Below, piece by piece: positions 9,379-18,935 of a DNA stretch of 64,000 nucleotides. Position 1 is the first letter of the stretch. Each line of letters begins with the position of its first letter. Source of the stretch: Vagococcus zengguangii (GTDB lineage Bacteria; Bacillota; Bacilli; Lactobacillales; Vagococcaceae); NCBI RefSeq assembly GCF_005145005.1, contig NZ_CP039712.1:155001-219000 (forward strand), read 5' to 3'. Below the pieces are notes generated by a model that was not told the origin of the DNA, did not search any database, and saw nothing but the letters and a program-made list of their open reading frames with translations. Position numbers and translations under genes: made by a program.

Positions 9379-9396
9379 TTATTTTAAGAGGTTTGT

Positions 9397-10551
9397 TTAT
9401 TTAATAAACTTAAGGTGGCTAATATTTAAAAATTGTTGAACGGCTTTGATAGTTGCACCTTGTAATGTTGCGTTGTTTTGGAGTGGACTATTAATGATTT
9501 CAAGTTCAGAACGTTGTAAAGTATTTAAATCATTAATTAACCATTCAAGCATAGCTGGATTTTTTTGATAAACAGAGCTATTAATAACGATGACTTCTGG
9601 ATCGTAAACAGAAATCAGGTTGTTAACACCGATACTTAAATAGTGACTATTGTTTTTCAGTGCTACAATCACGTCAGGATGGTGTTCTTGGTAAAGCTGT
9701 GTCACCAAATCGCTATTCATAGTCGCATTAGCTGTGGCTTGTTTGATTTCCTCATAAAGGGTTACGTGAGATGCATATTGTTCCAAGCATCCTTTGTTAC
9801 CACAAGGACATGGTTTACCGTCCGGGAAAAGTACACTGTGGCCGATTTCACCAGCGCGACCATGTGGCCCTGTTTGTAGCACGCCATTTTCCACAATTCC
9901 TGCTCCGATACCGTCATGGATGCTGATACAAATTAAATTGCGAGAGTCTGAAGTGAAAGCATATTCGCCGAGTGCTGCTAAATTGGCTTCGTTCTCGATG
10001 AAGACAGGGCAATCAACTAATTCTTCTAAGATATTAGCCATGCTCCCTTGATCTAAGTCATAGTTGGGCGTATAGATAATTTCTTCGTTCAAGACGACGC
10101 CATGTATAGCGGCAGTTAAGCCTACGATACCATGATAAGTAGTAGGGACATTAAGTAGTAGTTGTTCAATACAATTGGCTAATTCAGTCTTAATTGTTTG
10201 TTGATTAATCTTGATATTTTTTTCTTCGAATGAGGTAATAGTTTCTGCGTCTAAATATGTAAGCTTCCCATTTAAATAATTGGTTCCAACATCGATACCA
10301 ATTACTAGAGCTGCTTTAGGATTAAACATCAACATAATCGGTTTACGACCACCAACATTACTAGAATCACCGATACCTGTTTCTATAATTAACTCTTCTT
10401 CTATTAGTTTTTTCGTGATAGATGAAACACTTGCTTTGTTAAGTCTCGTGACAGTTGCCAATTCGGCTCGAGAAATTGGTTGATGTTCAATGATAGTTTG
10501 TAGAATCACTGCTTCATTCCGTTCACGAATAGTATATTTACTATTAATCAT
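9397..10551 (-). CDS. xylR: ROK-family xylose repressor
   Basis: The 384-residue protein combines an N-terminal winged helix-turn-helix (about 15-65, with ISRAELATVTRLNKASVSSI) and a ROK sugar-kinase-like domain with the zinc-binding motif CPCGNKGCLEQYAS. This is the XylR layout of Firmicutes: it represses xyl genes and is released by xylose. It is divergent from xylA across 121 bp that hold a XylR-type operator, a cre and the xylA promoter. No obvious decay is seen. Confidence 0.92.
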   Translation of the reverse strand: MINSKYTIRERNEAVILQTIIEHQPISRAELATVTRLNKASVSSITKKLIEEELIIETGIGDSSNVGGRKPIMLMFNPKAALVIGIDVGTNYLNGKLTYLDAETITSFEEKNIKINQQTIKTELANCIEQLLLNVPTTYHGIVGLTAAIHGVVLNEEIIYTPNYDLDQGSMANILEELVDCPVFIENEANLAALGEYAFTSDSRNLICISIHDGIGAGIVENGVLQTGPHGRAGEIGHSVLFPDGKPCPCGNKGCLEQYASHVTLYEEIKQATANATMNSDLVTQLYQEHHPDVIVALKNNSHYLSIGVNNLISVYDPEVIVINSSVYQKNPAMLEWLINDLNTLQRSELEIINSPLQNNATLQGATIKAVQQFLNISHLKFIK

Positions 10552-10573
10552 TTACAAAACCCCTTTTATTTTA

Positions 10574-10611
10574 TGAAAGCGCTTGACTTTTGTTTACTTT
10601 CGCGTTATTCT
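10574..10611 (+). promoter_or_regulatory. xylA promoter overlapped by a cre-like half site
   Basis: -35 TTGACT (10583-10588) and -10 TATTCT (10606-10611) are 17 bp apart. TGAAAGCGCTTGAC (10574-10587) overlaps the -35; its left half fits the CcpA cre consensus well and its right half poorly, suggesting glucose repression. Confidence 0.65.
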
Positions 10612-10622
10612 TGTCTCGTAAG

Positions 10623-10647
10623 TTAGTTTATCATACAAACAAACTAA
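10623..10647. promoter_or_regulatory. XylR operator
   Basis: TTAGTTT (10623-10629) and AAACTAA (10641-10647) form an inverted repeat spanning 25 bp. This closely resembles the XylR operator of Bacillus and lactic acid bacteria and lies just downstream of the xylA -10 box. Confidence 0.85.
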
Positions 10648-10672
10648 AAACAAATAAAACGGAGGATTTATA

Positions 10673-11980
10673 ATGAAATATTTTGAGAATTTAGAAGCTA
10701 TCAAATATGAAGGACCTACAACAGAAAATCTTTTTGCGTTCCGTCACTATAACCCAGAGGAAGTAGTAATGGGTAAAACCATGAAAGAACATTTACGTTT
10801 TGCGGTAGCATATTGGCACACAATGACTCAAGATGGAACAGATCCATTTGGCCAACCAACTAACATTAGAAATTGGAATGGCTCAACACCAATGGAAACA
10901 GCCAAAAATCGTGTCGAAGCATTCTTTGAAATTCTAGAAAAATTAGGTATTGAATACTTCTGTTTTCACGATATTGATATTGCGCCAGAAGGTGACTCAT
11001 TAGAAGAGTTCTTTGCTAACATCGATGAAATTACTGATTTAATTAAAGAAAAAATGGATCAAACAGGTATTAAACTATTATGGAACACAGCGAATATGTT
11101 CTCTCAACCTCACTTTAATAATGGTGCGGCTTCATCAAACAGCGCAGAAGTGTATGCGGTTGCAGCAGCGCAAGTTAAAAAAGGTTTAGATATTTCTAAA
11201 AAATTAAACGGTCAAAACTATGTGTTCTGGGGTGGTCGAGAAGGTTACGAATCATTACTAAACACTGATATGGCATTTGAACAAGACAACATTGCTCGTC
11301 TATTCAGAATGGCAATCGCTTACGGTGAGAAAATTGGTCACAAACCACAATTCTTAATCGAACCTAAACCAAAAGAGCCTTCAAAACATCAATATGATTT
11401 TGATGCAGCAACAACTATGGCGTTCATTCAAAAATACGGCTTAGAAGGCGACTTCAAGTTAAATTTAGAAGCCAACCACGCAACGCTAGCTGGACATACA
11501 TTCGAACACGAATTAAATGTGGCACGCAGCTATGACGCGCTAGGTTCAATCGATGCTAACCAAGGGGACTTATTATTAGGCTGGGATACTGATGAATTCC
11601 CAACAAACATCTACGACACAGCCTTTACAATGTATGAAATTTTAGAAAATGGTGGCATCGCTCCAGGCGGTATTAACTTTGATGCGAAAGTTCGTCGTTC
11701 ATCATTTGAAATGGAAGACCTAATTTTAGCGCATATTGCTGGTATGGATACGTATGCTCGCGGATTGAAAATAGCAGCGAAATTAAAAGAAGATGGCTAC
11801 TTAGATAAATTAAAAGAAGCTCGTTATGCTTCATTTAAAGGTGACTTAGGTCAACGCATCTTAGCAGACGAAGAAGATTTAGAAACATTAAGCGAATACG
11901 CATTAACACATGACACGCCAGCATTAGAATCAAGCCATTTAGAGATGGTGAAATCTAGACTTAATGATTATTTAGTTTAA
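10673..11980 (+). CDS. xylA: Xylose isomerase
   Basis: XylA converts D-xylose to D-xylulose with divalent metal ions. The 435-residue protein carries both class signatures, [11 protein letters not shown] and a metal-ligand LIEPKPKEP segment, plus the catalytic [11 protein letters not shown] region, and has the length of class II enzymes. The start has GGAGG 7 bases upstream. It is the first gene of a six-gene xylose operon; a hairpin after it may reduce downstream expression relative to xylA. Confidence 0.96.
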   Translation: MKYFENLEAIKYEGPTTENLFAFRHYNPEEVVMGKTMKEHLRFAVAYWHTMTQDGTDPFGQPTNIRNWNGSTPMETAKNRVEAFFEILEKLGIEYFCFHDIDIAPEGDSLEEFFANIDEITDLIKEKMDQTGIKLLWNTANMFSQPHFNNGAASSNSAEVYAVAAAQVKKGLDISKKLNGQNYVFWGGREGYESLLNTDMAFEQDNIARLFRMAIAYGEKIGHKPQFLIEPKPKEPSKHQYDFDAATTMAFIQKYGLEGDFKLNLEANHATLAGHTFEHELNVARSYDALGSIDANQGDLLLGWDTDEFPTNIYDTAFTMYEILENGGIAPGGINFDAKVRRSSFEMEDLILAHIAGMDTYARGLKIAAKLKEDGYLDKLKEARYASFKGDLGQRILADEEDLETLSEYALTHDTPALESSHLEMVKSRLNDYLV

Positions 11981-11990
11981 GATCATGTTA

Positions 11991-12034
11991 GGCTAGATTA
12001 GATGGAAATCACATTTAATCTGGCCTTATTTTTT
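11991..12034 (+). terminator. Intra-operon hairpin after xylA (attenuator or mRNA stabiliser)
   Basis: GGCTAGATTAGATG (11991-12004) pairs with CATTTAATCTGGCC (12012-12025), including two G-U-type pairs, and is followed by TTATTTTTT. The xylosidase ribosome binding site comes immediately after, so it probably lets only part of the transcript through. Confidence 0.6.
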
Positions 12035-12048
12035 GGAGGAGGAACGTA

Positions 12049-13665
12049 ATGTATATTCAAAATCCAGTATTAAAAGGATTTAATCCTGACCCATCAATTG
12101 TTAGAAAAGATGATACTTATTATATTGCAACATCAACATTTGAATGGTACCCAGGTGTACAAATTCATCAATCAACAGATTTAGTAAATTGGGAATTAGT
12201 TACCCATCCACTTGCTGATTTATCACGTTTGAACATGATTGGTAACCCTGATTCCGGTGGTGTTTGGGCACCAGACTTATCTTATGCAGATGGTCAATTT
12301 TGGCTAGTTTATTCGGATGTAAAAGTTGTAGAGGGAGCATTCAAAGATTGCACGAACTATTTAATTACAGCTGAAGAAATTACGGGTCCGTGGAGTGCCC
12401 CGATTAAACTTAACGGCTTAGGTTTTGATGCTTCATTGTTCCATGATACTGACGGACGTAAGTATCTATTACAAATGGAATGGGATCATCGTGAATATCA
12501 TCATCAGTTTAATGGGATTAAGTGTACTGAATATTCAGTAGAGGAAGAACGGTTATTACCGGAAACGGCTAAAATCATCTGGAAAGGTACAGATGTTAAA
12601 TTAGTTGAAGCACCTCATCTGTATAAATTATTTGGTCAGTATTATCTATTTTGTGCCGAAGGTGGTACAACTTATGCCCATCAAGAAGTTGTCGCACGTT
12701 CAAGTGAGCTTTATGGCGAATACGAAACACAACCAGAAACGTTCTTAACAGCTTATGATGATTCTAGTAATTACTTACAAAAATGTGGACATGGTTCATT
12801 AGTTGATACGCCAGAAGGTGAGTGGTATTTTGCTCATTTAACAGGACGTCCTTGGCAAGAGCCAAATGTTTCAACACGTGAAACAAGAGGTTGGTGTACG
12901 TTAGGTCGTGAAACAGCGATTCAAAAAGTGGAATGGACAGAAGATAAATGGCCAGTTATAGTCGGTGGTAGACAAGGTAGTCAATTTGTGGAAGTTAATC
13001 ATGAAGTAATCGTTCAAGACAACTCATTAAATAACGTTCGTGATGGATTTGACGAAGAAGGATTATCGATTCATTTTAACACGTTACGCCAACCGTTTAG
13101 TTCTGCAATTGGTTATTTAGAAAATAGTCAGTTATGTCTGATTGGTAAAGGTTCCTTTGAGAATTTACATGAATGCTCGCTAGTTGCAAGAAGATGGCAA
13201 CATTTTGAGTTTACAGCAACGACGAAAGTCAGCTATCATCCAGACACTTTCCAACAAATGGCAGGTCTAACAAACTATTATAATAGTAAACATTGGTCAA
13301 TGATTCATATTACATGGAATGAAATCAATGGACGTGTAATTGAAATTTCGGAGAACAATGCAGGTCGTTATCAAAGTTATTTGAAAGATCAAGCAATCCC
13401 AGTTCCAGAATCAGTCGAGGATGTTTATTTTAGAACAATTGTATCAACAAATAATTATCGTTATCAATATTCATTTGATGGGATTGAATGGCATGATACA
13501 GGAATTGTGTTGGATGCTAAAGTATTAAGTGATGATTACGTGAATCAGTCTTATGGAGGCTTTTTCACAGGTGCTTTTGTCGGAATGGCGAATATTGATT
13601 ATTCTGGTTATGACAAAGTGGCGAAATTTGACTTCTTCCATTATGAGGAAGGGTTGGAAAAATAA
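12049..13665 (+). CDS. xynB: GH43 beta-xylosidase
   Basis: This 538-residue glycoside hydrolase family 43 enzyme releases xylose from short xylo-oligosaccharides. It starts with the five-bladed propeller hallmark NPVLKGFNPDPS (catalytic base Asp14), has a second acidic residue in GFDASLF (Asp127) and the general acid Glu187 in KLVEAPHL. A C-terminal beta-sandwich domain follows from about residue 330, as in long GH43 xylosidases. No signal peptide is visible, so it acts in the cytoplasm on imported oligosaccharides, which fits the ABC transporter downstream. Arabinofuranosidase side activity is possible in this family. Confidence 0.9.
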   Translation: MYIQNPVLKGFNPDPSIVRKDDTYYIATSTFEWYPGVQIHQSTDLVNWELVTHPLADLSRLNMIGNPDSGGVWAPDLSYADGQFWLVYSDVKVVEGAFKDCTNYLITAEEITGPWSAPIKLNGLGFDASLFHDTDGRKYLLQMEWDHREYHHQFNGIKCTEYSVEEERLLPETAKIIWKGTDVKLVEAPHLYKLFGQYYLFCAEGGTTYAHQEVVARSSELYGEYETQPETFLTAYDDSSNYLQKCGHGSLVDTPEGEWYFAHLTGRPWQEPNVSTRETRGWCTLGRETAIQKVEWTEDKWPVIVGGRQGSQFVEVNHEVIVQDNSLNNVRDGFDEEGLSIHFNTLRQPFSSAIGYLENSQLCLIGKGSFENLHECSLVARRWQHFEFTATTKVSYHPDTFQQMAGLTNYYNSKHWSMIHITWNEINGRVIEISENNAGRYQSYLKDQAIPVPESVEDVYFRTIVSTNNYRYQYSFDGIEWHDTGIVLDAKVLSDDYVNQSYGGFFTGAFVGMANIDYSGYDKVAKFDFFHYEEGLEK

Positions 13666-13677
13666 GAGGTGTCGAAT

Positions 13678-15162
13678 ATGAATGAGTTATTTGCAATGCG
13701 TGATATTCGTAAGTCTTTTGGGAAAGTTAACGTCTTAAAAGGAGTGAAACTAGAAGTTTTACCAGGTGAAATTCATGCGTTAATGGGTGAAAATGGTGCA
13801 GGAAAGTCAACTTTAATGAATATTTTAGGTGGGGTTATCCCGAAAGATAGTGGAATAATCGAATTTGAAGGAAAAGAAATAACAGAAATGACACCTGAGA
13901 TTGCAAAAGAGTTAGGGATTGGCTTTGTTCATCAAGAGTTGAACTTATCTGAGCAAGTGAGTGTTGCTGAAAACATTTATATGGGTAGATTACCTTATAA
14001 AAATGAATGGCTGGGCATCGTTGACTACGATAAATTATATGAAGAGACACAAGGCTTAATTAATTTGCTAGGTGCTGATTTTAAACCAACGGATATTGTG
14101 GAACAATTATCAACTGCCAATAAACAATTAGTTGAAATTGCTAAAGCCATTAGTTTAAATGCAAAGGTAATTATTTTCGATGAACCAACAACCGCTCTAT
14201 CTGATCAAGAGGTAGAAGTGTTATTTATTATCATTAAAGCCTTAAAAGATAAAGGTATTTCAAGTGTTTATATTTCGCATCGTATGAATGAAATTTATGA
14301 AATTTGTGATCGTATCACTATTTTGAGAGATGGTGAGTATATCGATACGAATATTGTAAAAGAAATGTCGCATGAAGATATTATTCATCAATTAGTTGGC
14401 CGAACATTAGATAATTTATATCCGAAAGAGCCAACAGAAATTGGTGAGACCTACTTGGAAGTCCAAGAATTGACTGATCGTAATCAAAAAGTGAAAGGCG
14501 CTAATTTTTACGCCAAAAAAGGTGAGGTGGTTGGATTCTCAGGATTAGTTGGTAGTGGTCGTACAGAGATGATGCGTTTGCTGTTTGGAGCGGACCGCGC
14601 CAAATCGGGTAAAATTTTAATTGAAGGTCAGGAAAAAACAATTAAATCACCGATTGATGCAATTAATCAGGGGATTTGTTTGTTAACCGAAGACCGTAAG
14701 CACCAAGGATTAGCGCTGAATTTATCGATTGAAGATAATATTAGTATTACTGCGCTGAATGATTTTGTTGTCGATCATCAAAAAGTATCTGACACAGCAG
14801 ATAAATTAATCAAAGATTTGAACATCAAAGTTTCGAATAAGAAAAATGCTGTTTCAAGTTTATCAGGTGGTAATCAACAGAAAGTCGTACTAGCTAAATG
14901 GTTGAATACTGATAATAATGTATATATTTTCGATGAGCCAACTAAAGGAATTGATGTTGGAGCTAAGTCAGAAATATATGCCATCATCAATCAATTAGCA
15001 CAACAAGGGAAAACCATTTTAATTGTTTCTTCAGAAATTCCTGAATTATTAGGGATTTGCGATCGTATCTATGTATTACGAGAAGGAGAAATTACAGGAG
15101 AACTTACTGCTAAAGAGGCAACGCAGGAAAAGATTATGACACTAGCAACTTTAAGTGCATAA
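13678..15162 (+). CDS. xylG: Sugar ABC transporter ATP-binding protein (RbsA/XylG type)
   Basis: This protein of about 494 residues has two fused ABC ATPase domains, as in the ribose/xylose/galactose importers. The N-terminal half carries Walker A GENGAGKSTLMNIL and Walker B VIIFDEPTTALSD; the C-terminal half has the degenerate first motif GLVGSGRTE and an intact SLSGGNQQKVVLAKWL signature. The ATG at 13678 is chosen because AGAGGTG lies 6 bases upstream; the in-frame GTG at 13669 overlaps that site. It is followed by its permease and binding protein. D-xylose is the likely cargo from context; ribose-type specificity cannot be excluded. Confidence 0.88.
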   Translation: MNELFAMRDIRKSFGKVNVLKGVKLEVLPGEIHALMGENGAGKSTLMNILGGVIPKDSGIIEFEGKEITEMTPEIAKELGIGFVHQELNLSEQVSVAENIYMGRLPYKNEWLGIVDYDKLYEETQGLINLLGADFKPTDIVEQLSTANKQLVEIAKAISLNAKVIIFDEPTTALSDQEVEVLFIIIKALKDKGISSVYISHRMNEIYEICDRITILRDGEYIDTNIVKEMSHEDIIHQLVGRTLDNLYPKEPTEIGETYLEVQELTDRNQKVKGANFYAKKGEVVGFSGLVGSGRTEMMRLLFGADRAKSGKILIEGQEKTIKSPIDAINQGICLLTEDRKHQGLALNLSIEDNISITALNDFVVDHQKVSDTADKLIKDLNIKVSNKKNAVSSLSGGNQQKVVLAKWLNTDNNVYIFDEPTKGIDVGAKSEIYAIINQLAQQGKTILIVSSEIPELLGICDRIYVLREGEITGELTAKEATQEKIMTLATLSA

Positions 15163-15209
15163 TTTAAGCAGCTTTAAAATTTGGAGATTTTTATAGGGAG
15201 ATTTAAATT

Positions 15210-16196
15210 ATGGAAAATCAAGTAGCGACAGAACCAAAAAAATTTAAATTTGATTTGAAATCGTTGTTTTTGAAATACTCGGTATACATTGTATTAATTG
15301 TTTTGTTCTTATATTTTTCATTTGCTAGTCCGATGTTTTTGAGTGCAGGTAATATTGGGAACTTCTTCCGTCAAATACCTGCTGTTGGGATTTTAACAAT
15401 TGCCTATGCGATGGTATTAATTACAGGTTATGTAGATTTATCCATTGCGTCAATAGCTGCGTTTTCTGGAACAGCAGCGGCATATCTAGCAGCTCAAGGG
15501 ATGCCGGCGCCAGTTGTGATTATTGCAGCGCTACTAATTGGTGGCGTTTTTGGGGCAATTAACGGTATCTTAATTAAAAAGTTTGATTTACCAGCTTTCA
15601 TTTTAACGTTAGGAACAAATTACATCATTCGTGGTTTGATTATGTTCGTAACCAATGGTATTTATATTACGGGAACACCTGATTGGTTCGGTAAATTAGC
15701 GACAACGAAAATTTTTGGAAACGTTATCTTTAGCAACACCATTATTTTCTTTGTTTTAGTCTTAATTTTTTCTTATATTATGAAAAATACACGCTTCGGT
15801 AAATATTGCTACGCAATTGGGTCTAACCCTGAAGCAGCAAGATTATCAGGGATTAAAACAGACAAACAAGTGATTAAAGTTTTTGTGATTGAAGGAATGT
15901 TGGCAGCGATAGCTGGTATCTTATTAATGTCAAACTTAAATGTTGGGGGTCCTAACGAAGGCCAAGGGTTAGACTTATTAGCGATGGCTGCTTCAATCAT
16001 GGGTGGTACACAATTTAGTGGAGGTGTCGGAACAATTGGTGGAGCAATTGTTGGAATCTTTACATTACAAATTTTCACCAATGGTTTAGCGATTATGGGT
16101 GTTAACGCCTTTATGCAACAAGCGGTTACAGGGGCGGTTATTATCTTTGCGATTATTGTCGATTACTTAAGAAGAAAAGCAGAAAAAAACAGCTAA
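15210..16196 (+). CDS. xylH: Sugar ABC transporter permease (RbsC/XylH type)
   Basis: The 328-residue protein has about eight to ten hydrophobic helices and the conserved block AIGSNPEAARLSGI before a cytoplasmic coupling region, characteristic of BPD_transp_2 sugar permeases. The N-terminal 25 residues are lysine-rich and cytoplasmic. It sits between its ATPase and lipoprotein genes, so it is the membrane channel of the xylose-operon importer. Confidence 0.88.
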   Translation: MENQVATEPKKFKFDLKSLFLKYSVYIVLIVLFLYFSFASPMFLSAGNIGNFFRQIPAVGILTIAYAMVLITGYVDLSIASIAAFSGTAAAYLAAQGMPAPVVIIAALLIGGVFGAINGILIKKFDLPAFILTLGTNYIIRGLIMFVTNGIYITGTPDWFGKLATTKIFGNVIFSNTIIFFVLVLIFSYIMKNTRFGKYCYAIGSNPEAARLSGIKTDKQVIKVFVIEGMLAAIAGILLMSNLNVGGPNEGQGLDLLAMAASIMGGTQFSGGVGTIGGAIVGIFTLQIFTNGLAIMGVNAFMQQAVTGAVIIFAIIVDYLRRKAEKNS

Positions 16197-16209
16197 GAAA
16201 AGGGGAAAA

Positions 16210-17244
16210 ATGATGAACAAAATGAAAAAAATTTTATTAGGTACGGTATTGCTATCAGGGTTAGCTTTAGTGGGATGTTCTTCAAGTGAAGACGCAAAAG
16301 ACAGTGGTAAAGTAGAAGATGCAAGCAAAACATTATATTTCGTACCAATTGTTGATACAGGTGCTTATTGGAATCCAATGAGACTTGGAGCAGAAGTAAC
16401 AGCTGAAAAGCTAGGCTATGATTTAGTCGTTAAAACAAGTCCACCAGCTGAAGCACAAAAAAATGATAAACATATCGGCTTTATCAAAGAAGCAGTTGCT
16501 AATAAAGTAGCGGGTATTGCGGTATCACCAATTGAACAAAATATGTTTAAAAATCCAATTAAAGAAGCAATGGATGCGGATATTCCTGTTATTACATTTG
16601 ATGCAGACTTAGAAAATAAAGAAGATCGCGTTGCGTATGTTGGAACGGATAATGTTTTAGCCGGAGAAGACCTAGGTCGTAATGCTGCTAAAGAGATGAA
16701 AGAAAAAGGCATCACAAGTGGTACATTAACAATTGTCTGTGTTGATAAATCTCAACCAACAATGATTGCTCGTGAAAAAGGCTTAAAACAAGGCTTTGAA
16801 GAAGAAATGGGTGCAGATGCTAAAAATTTCAAATGGTTAGAAACTATTCAAGATAACGATCAATCAGCGGTGTCTAAGCAACAATTAGAGGGACAAATTA
16901 CAGCTAATAGTGATTTAGTTACGGTATTCTCTTTAGGTTCTGAAGGACCAGACGTTGGAGTTATGGAAGCATTAGCATCACAAGACAAAGCTGGAAAAAT
17001 TTTACACTATGGTTTTGATTACACAGATACATGGAAAAAAGGAATTGAAGATGGCCGTATTACAGCAATCGTTGACCAAGATGCTTATGGTATCGGAGTT
17101 CAAGTTATTGAAAATTTAGTAAAAGCGGTTGAAGGTGAAGAAATCGACAACAATATTCCGATTCCAGTTAACTATGTAAAAGCGGATGAAATCGAAGCTT
17201 ATGGTGTAGAGAAAAATAGTCAAACTACTACAAAAACAGAATAA
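16210..17244 (+). CDS. xylF: Sugar ABC transporter substrate-binding lipoprotein
   Basis: This 344-residue periplasmic-binding-like protein begins with a lysine-rich signal peptide and a lipobox LALVGCSS, so the mature protein is anchored at its cysteine. The remainder is a Peripla_BP_4 fold with PIVDTGAYWNPM at the start and typical sugar-pocket residues. Two adjacent ATGs exist; the second (16213) is better spaced from AGGGG. It probably captures xylose or xylo-oligosaccharides, judged by operon context. Confidence 0.88.
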   Translation: MMNKMKKILLGTVLLSGLALVGCSSSEDAKDSGKVEDASKTLYFVPIVDTGAYWNPMRLGAEVTAEKLGYDLVVKTSPPAEAQKNDKHIGFIKEAVANKVAGIAVSPIEQNMFKNPIKEAMDADIPVITFDADLENKEDRVAYVGTDNVLAGEDLGRNAAKEMKEKGITSGTLTIVCVDKSQPTMIAREKGLKQGFEEEMGADAKNFKWLETIQDNDQSAVSKQQLEGQITANSDLVTVFSLGSEGPDVGVMEALASQDKAGKILHYGFDYTDTWKKGIEDGRITAIVDQDAYGIGVQVIENLVKAVEGEEIDNNIPIPVNYVKADEIEAYGVEKNSQTTTKTE

Positions 17245-17260
17245 AAAGGAATGAAGACTG

Positions 17261-18757
17261 ATGTCATACGTTTTAGGAATCGATTTAGGAACTAGTTCTT
17301 TAAAAGGGCTGTTAGTTAATAAAAAAGGGGAAGTCGTTGCGACAGCAAGCAGCGACTACCCGCTTATCCACGAAAAACCAGGATACAGTGAGCAACAACC
17401 ACAAGACTGGATGACCGCTTGTGAACAAGTGTTAGGACAACTAAAAGAAGAGGTTGCTGATTTCACACAAGAGCTTGAAGGTATTAGTTTTTCAGGGCAA
17501 ATGCATAGCTTAGTTGTGTTAAATGACACTCATGAAGTATTACGTCCAGCGATTTTGTGGAATGATGTGCGGACAACTAAACAGTGCGAACGCATTATGT
17601 CAGAATTTGGTGAAGAGGTCTTAGCCATTACTAAAAATATTGCGCTAGAAGGCTTTACTTTACCAAAAGTTTTGTGGATTCAAGAAGAAGAACCAGGAAT
17701 TTGGGCGAAAGTTCGACACATGATGTTACCTAAGGATTATTTAGGCTACTGTCTGACGGGGAATATTCACATGGATTACTCTGATGCAGCAGGGACGTTA
17801 ATGCTTGATATCGAAGCACAAAAATGGTCAACGAGTATTTTGAGTAAATTTAATATTCCAACTGACTATTTACCGCAATTAATTGATGCAGCGGGCCAAA
17901 TAGGCACCTTATTACCCACTATTCAAGAAAAATTTGGCTTTGAAAAAGAAGTCAAAGTGTTTGCAGGTGGCGCGGATAATGCATGTGCGGCTTTAGGTGC
18001 CGGTATTTTGGATCAAGAAACAGGTATGGCAAGTATCGGAACGTCAGGCGTCTTCTTATCATATGAAGGGCCTAATAATAAAGGCTATCAAGGGAAATTG
18101 CACTTATTTAACCATGTAATCCCAAATGCTCATTATTCAATGGGGGTAACTTTAGCAGCTGGTCATAGTTTGAACTGGTTTAAAGACACCTTTGCTTCAA
18201 ACGAATCATTTGAATCACTACTCTCAGACATTGATAAAATAGCACCGGGATCAGATGGCTTGTTATTTACACCTTACATCGTCGGTGAACGTACACCACA
18301 TGCGGATAGTCAAATTCGTGGAAGCTTCATTGGATTAGATACAACTCATAGCTTAAAACATTTAGCTAAAGCGATCCTAGAAGGGATTACTTTCTCCTTG
18401 AAAGACTCACAACAACTGATGGAAGTGGAATCAAATCGAAAATTTGAACGTATTGTTTCAGTCGGTGGCGGAGCTAAAAATAAAGATTGGTTGCAAATGC
18501 AAGCAGATATTTTTAATGCTGAAATCATTGGTCTTGAAACCGAACAAGGACCGGGCATGGGTGCTGCTATGTTAGCAGCTATCGGTCTAGGTTGGTTTGA
18601 CGATGCGCTTGCGTGCGCGGAGCAATTTGTTAAATATAAAGGCTCAACTAAACCAATTGTGGAAAATGTTGAAAAGTATCAACAATACTATGAACTTTAT
18701 CAACAAGTCTATCCGGCAACAAAAACACTATCTCACGCGCTACAAGCGTTGAAATAA
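17261..18757 (+). CDS. xylB: Xylulokinase
   Basis: XylB phosphorylates D-xylulose to xylulose 5-phosphate, which enters the pentose phosphate or phosphoketolase route. The 498-residue FGGY-family kinase starts LGIDLGTSSLKGLLV (phosphate 1 motif), has the substrate segment SGQMHSLVVL and the catalytic aspartate in GGADNACAALGAG. It is the last gene of the operon and is followed by a strong terminator. Nothing suggests inactivation. Confidence 0.95.
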   Translation: MSYVLGIDLGTSSLKGLLVNKKGEVVATASSDYPLIHEKPGYSEQQPQDWMTACEQVLGQLKEEVADFTQELEGISFSGQMHSLVVLNDTHEVLRPAILWNDVRTTKQCERIMSEFGEEVLAITKNIALEGFTLPKVLWIQEEEPGIWAKVRHMMLPKDYLGYCLTGNIHMDYSDAAGTLMLDIEAQKWSTSILSKFNIPTDYLPQLIDAAGQIGTLLPTIQEKFGFEKEVKVFAGGADNACAALGAGILDQETGMASIGTSGVFLSYEGPNNKGYQGKLHLFNHVIPNAHYSMGVTLAAGHSLNWFKDTFASNESFESLLSDIDKIAPGSDGLLFTPYIVGERTPHADSQIRGSFIGLDTTHSLKHLAKAILEGITFSLKDSQQLMEVESNRKFERIVSVGGGAKNKDWLQMQADIFNAEIIGLETEQGPGMGAAMLAAIGLGWFDDALACAEQFVKYKGSTKPIVENVEKYQQYYELYQQVYPATKTLSHALQALK

Positions 18758-18778
18758 TTTTTATCCCCTAAAAATAGT

Positions 18779-18824
18779 AAAGACATAGACAAGCGGAAGT
18801 TTCCGCTAGCTATGTCTTTTTGTT
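18779..18824 (+). terminator. Terminator of the xylose operon
   Basis: AAAGACATAG (18779-18788) pairs with CTATGTCTTT (18810-18819), and an inner AGCGGAA/TTCCGCT stem extends the hairpin. A T tract follows. Confidence 0.88.
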
Positions 18825-18905
18825 GTGATCAATCACTAGCTCCCTTAATATAGGCTCTTCGTCAAATAGTGTTGATGGACTCAAATTTTATAAAATTAAG
18901 TGACT

Positions 18906-18935
18906 AGGTGAAGTGTAAAAGCTTCACCTTTTTTG
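18906..18935 (+). terminator. Terminator inside the IS, facing outside transcription
   Basis: AGGTGAAG (18906-18913) pairs with CTTCACCT (18922-18929) and is followed by TTTTTT on the + strand. It overlaps the transposase stop codon and would block transcripts entering from the xylose operon. Confidence 0.75.
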
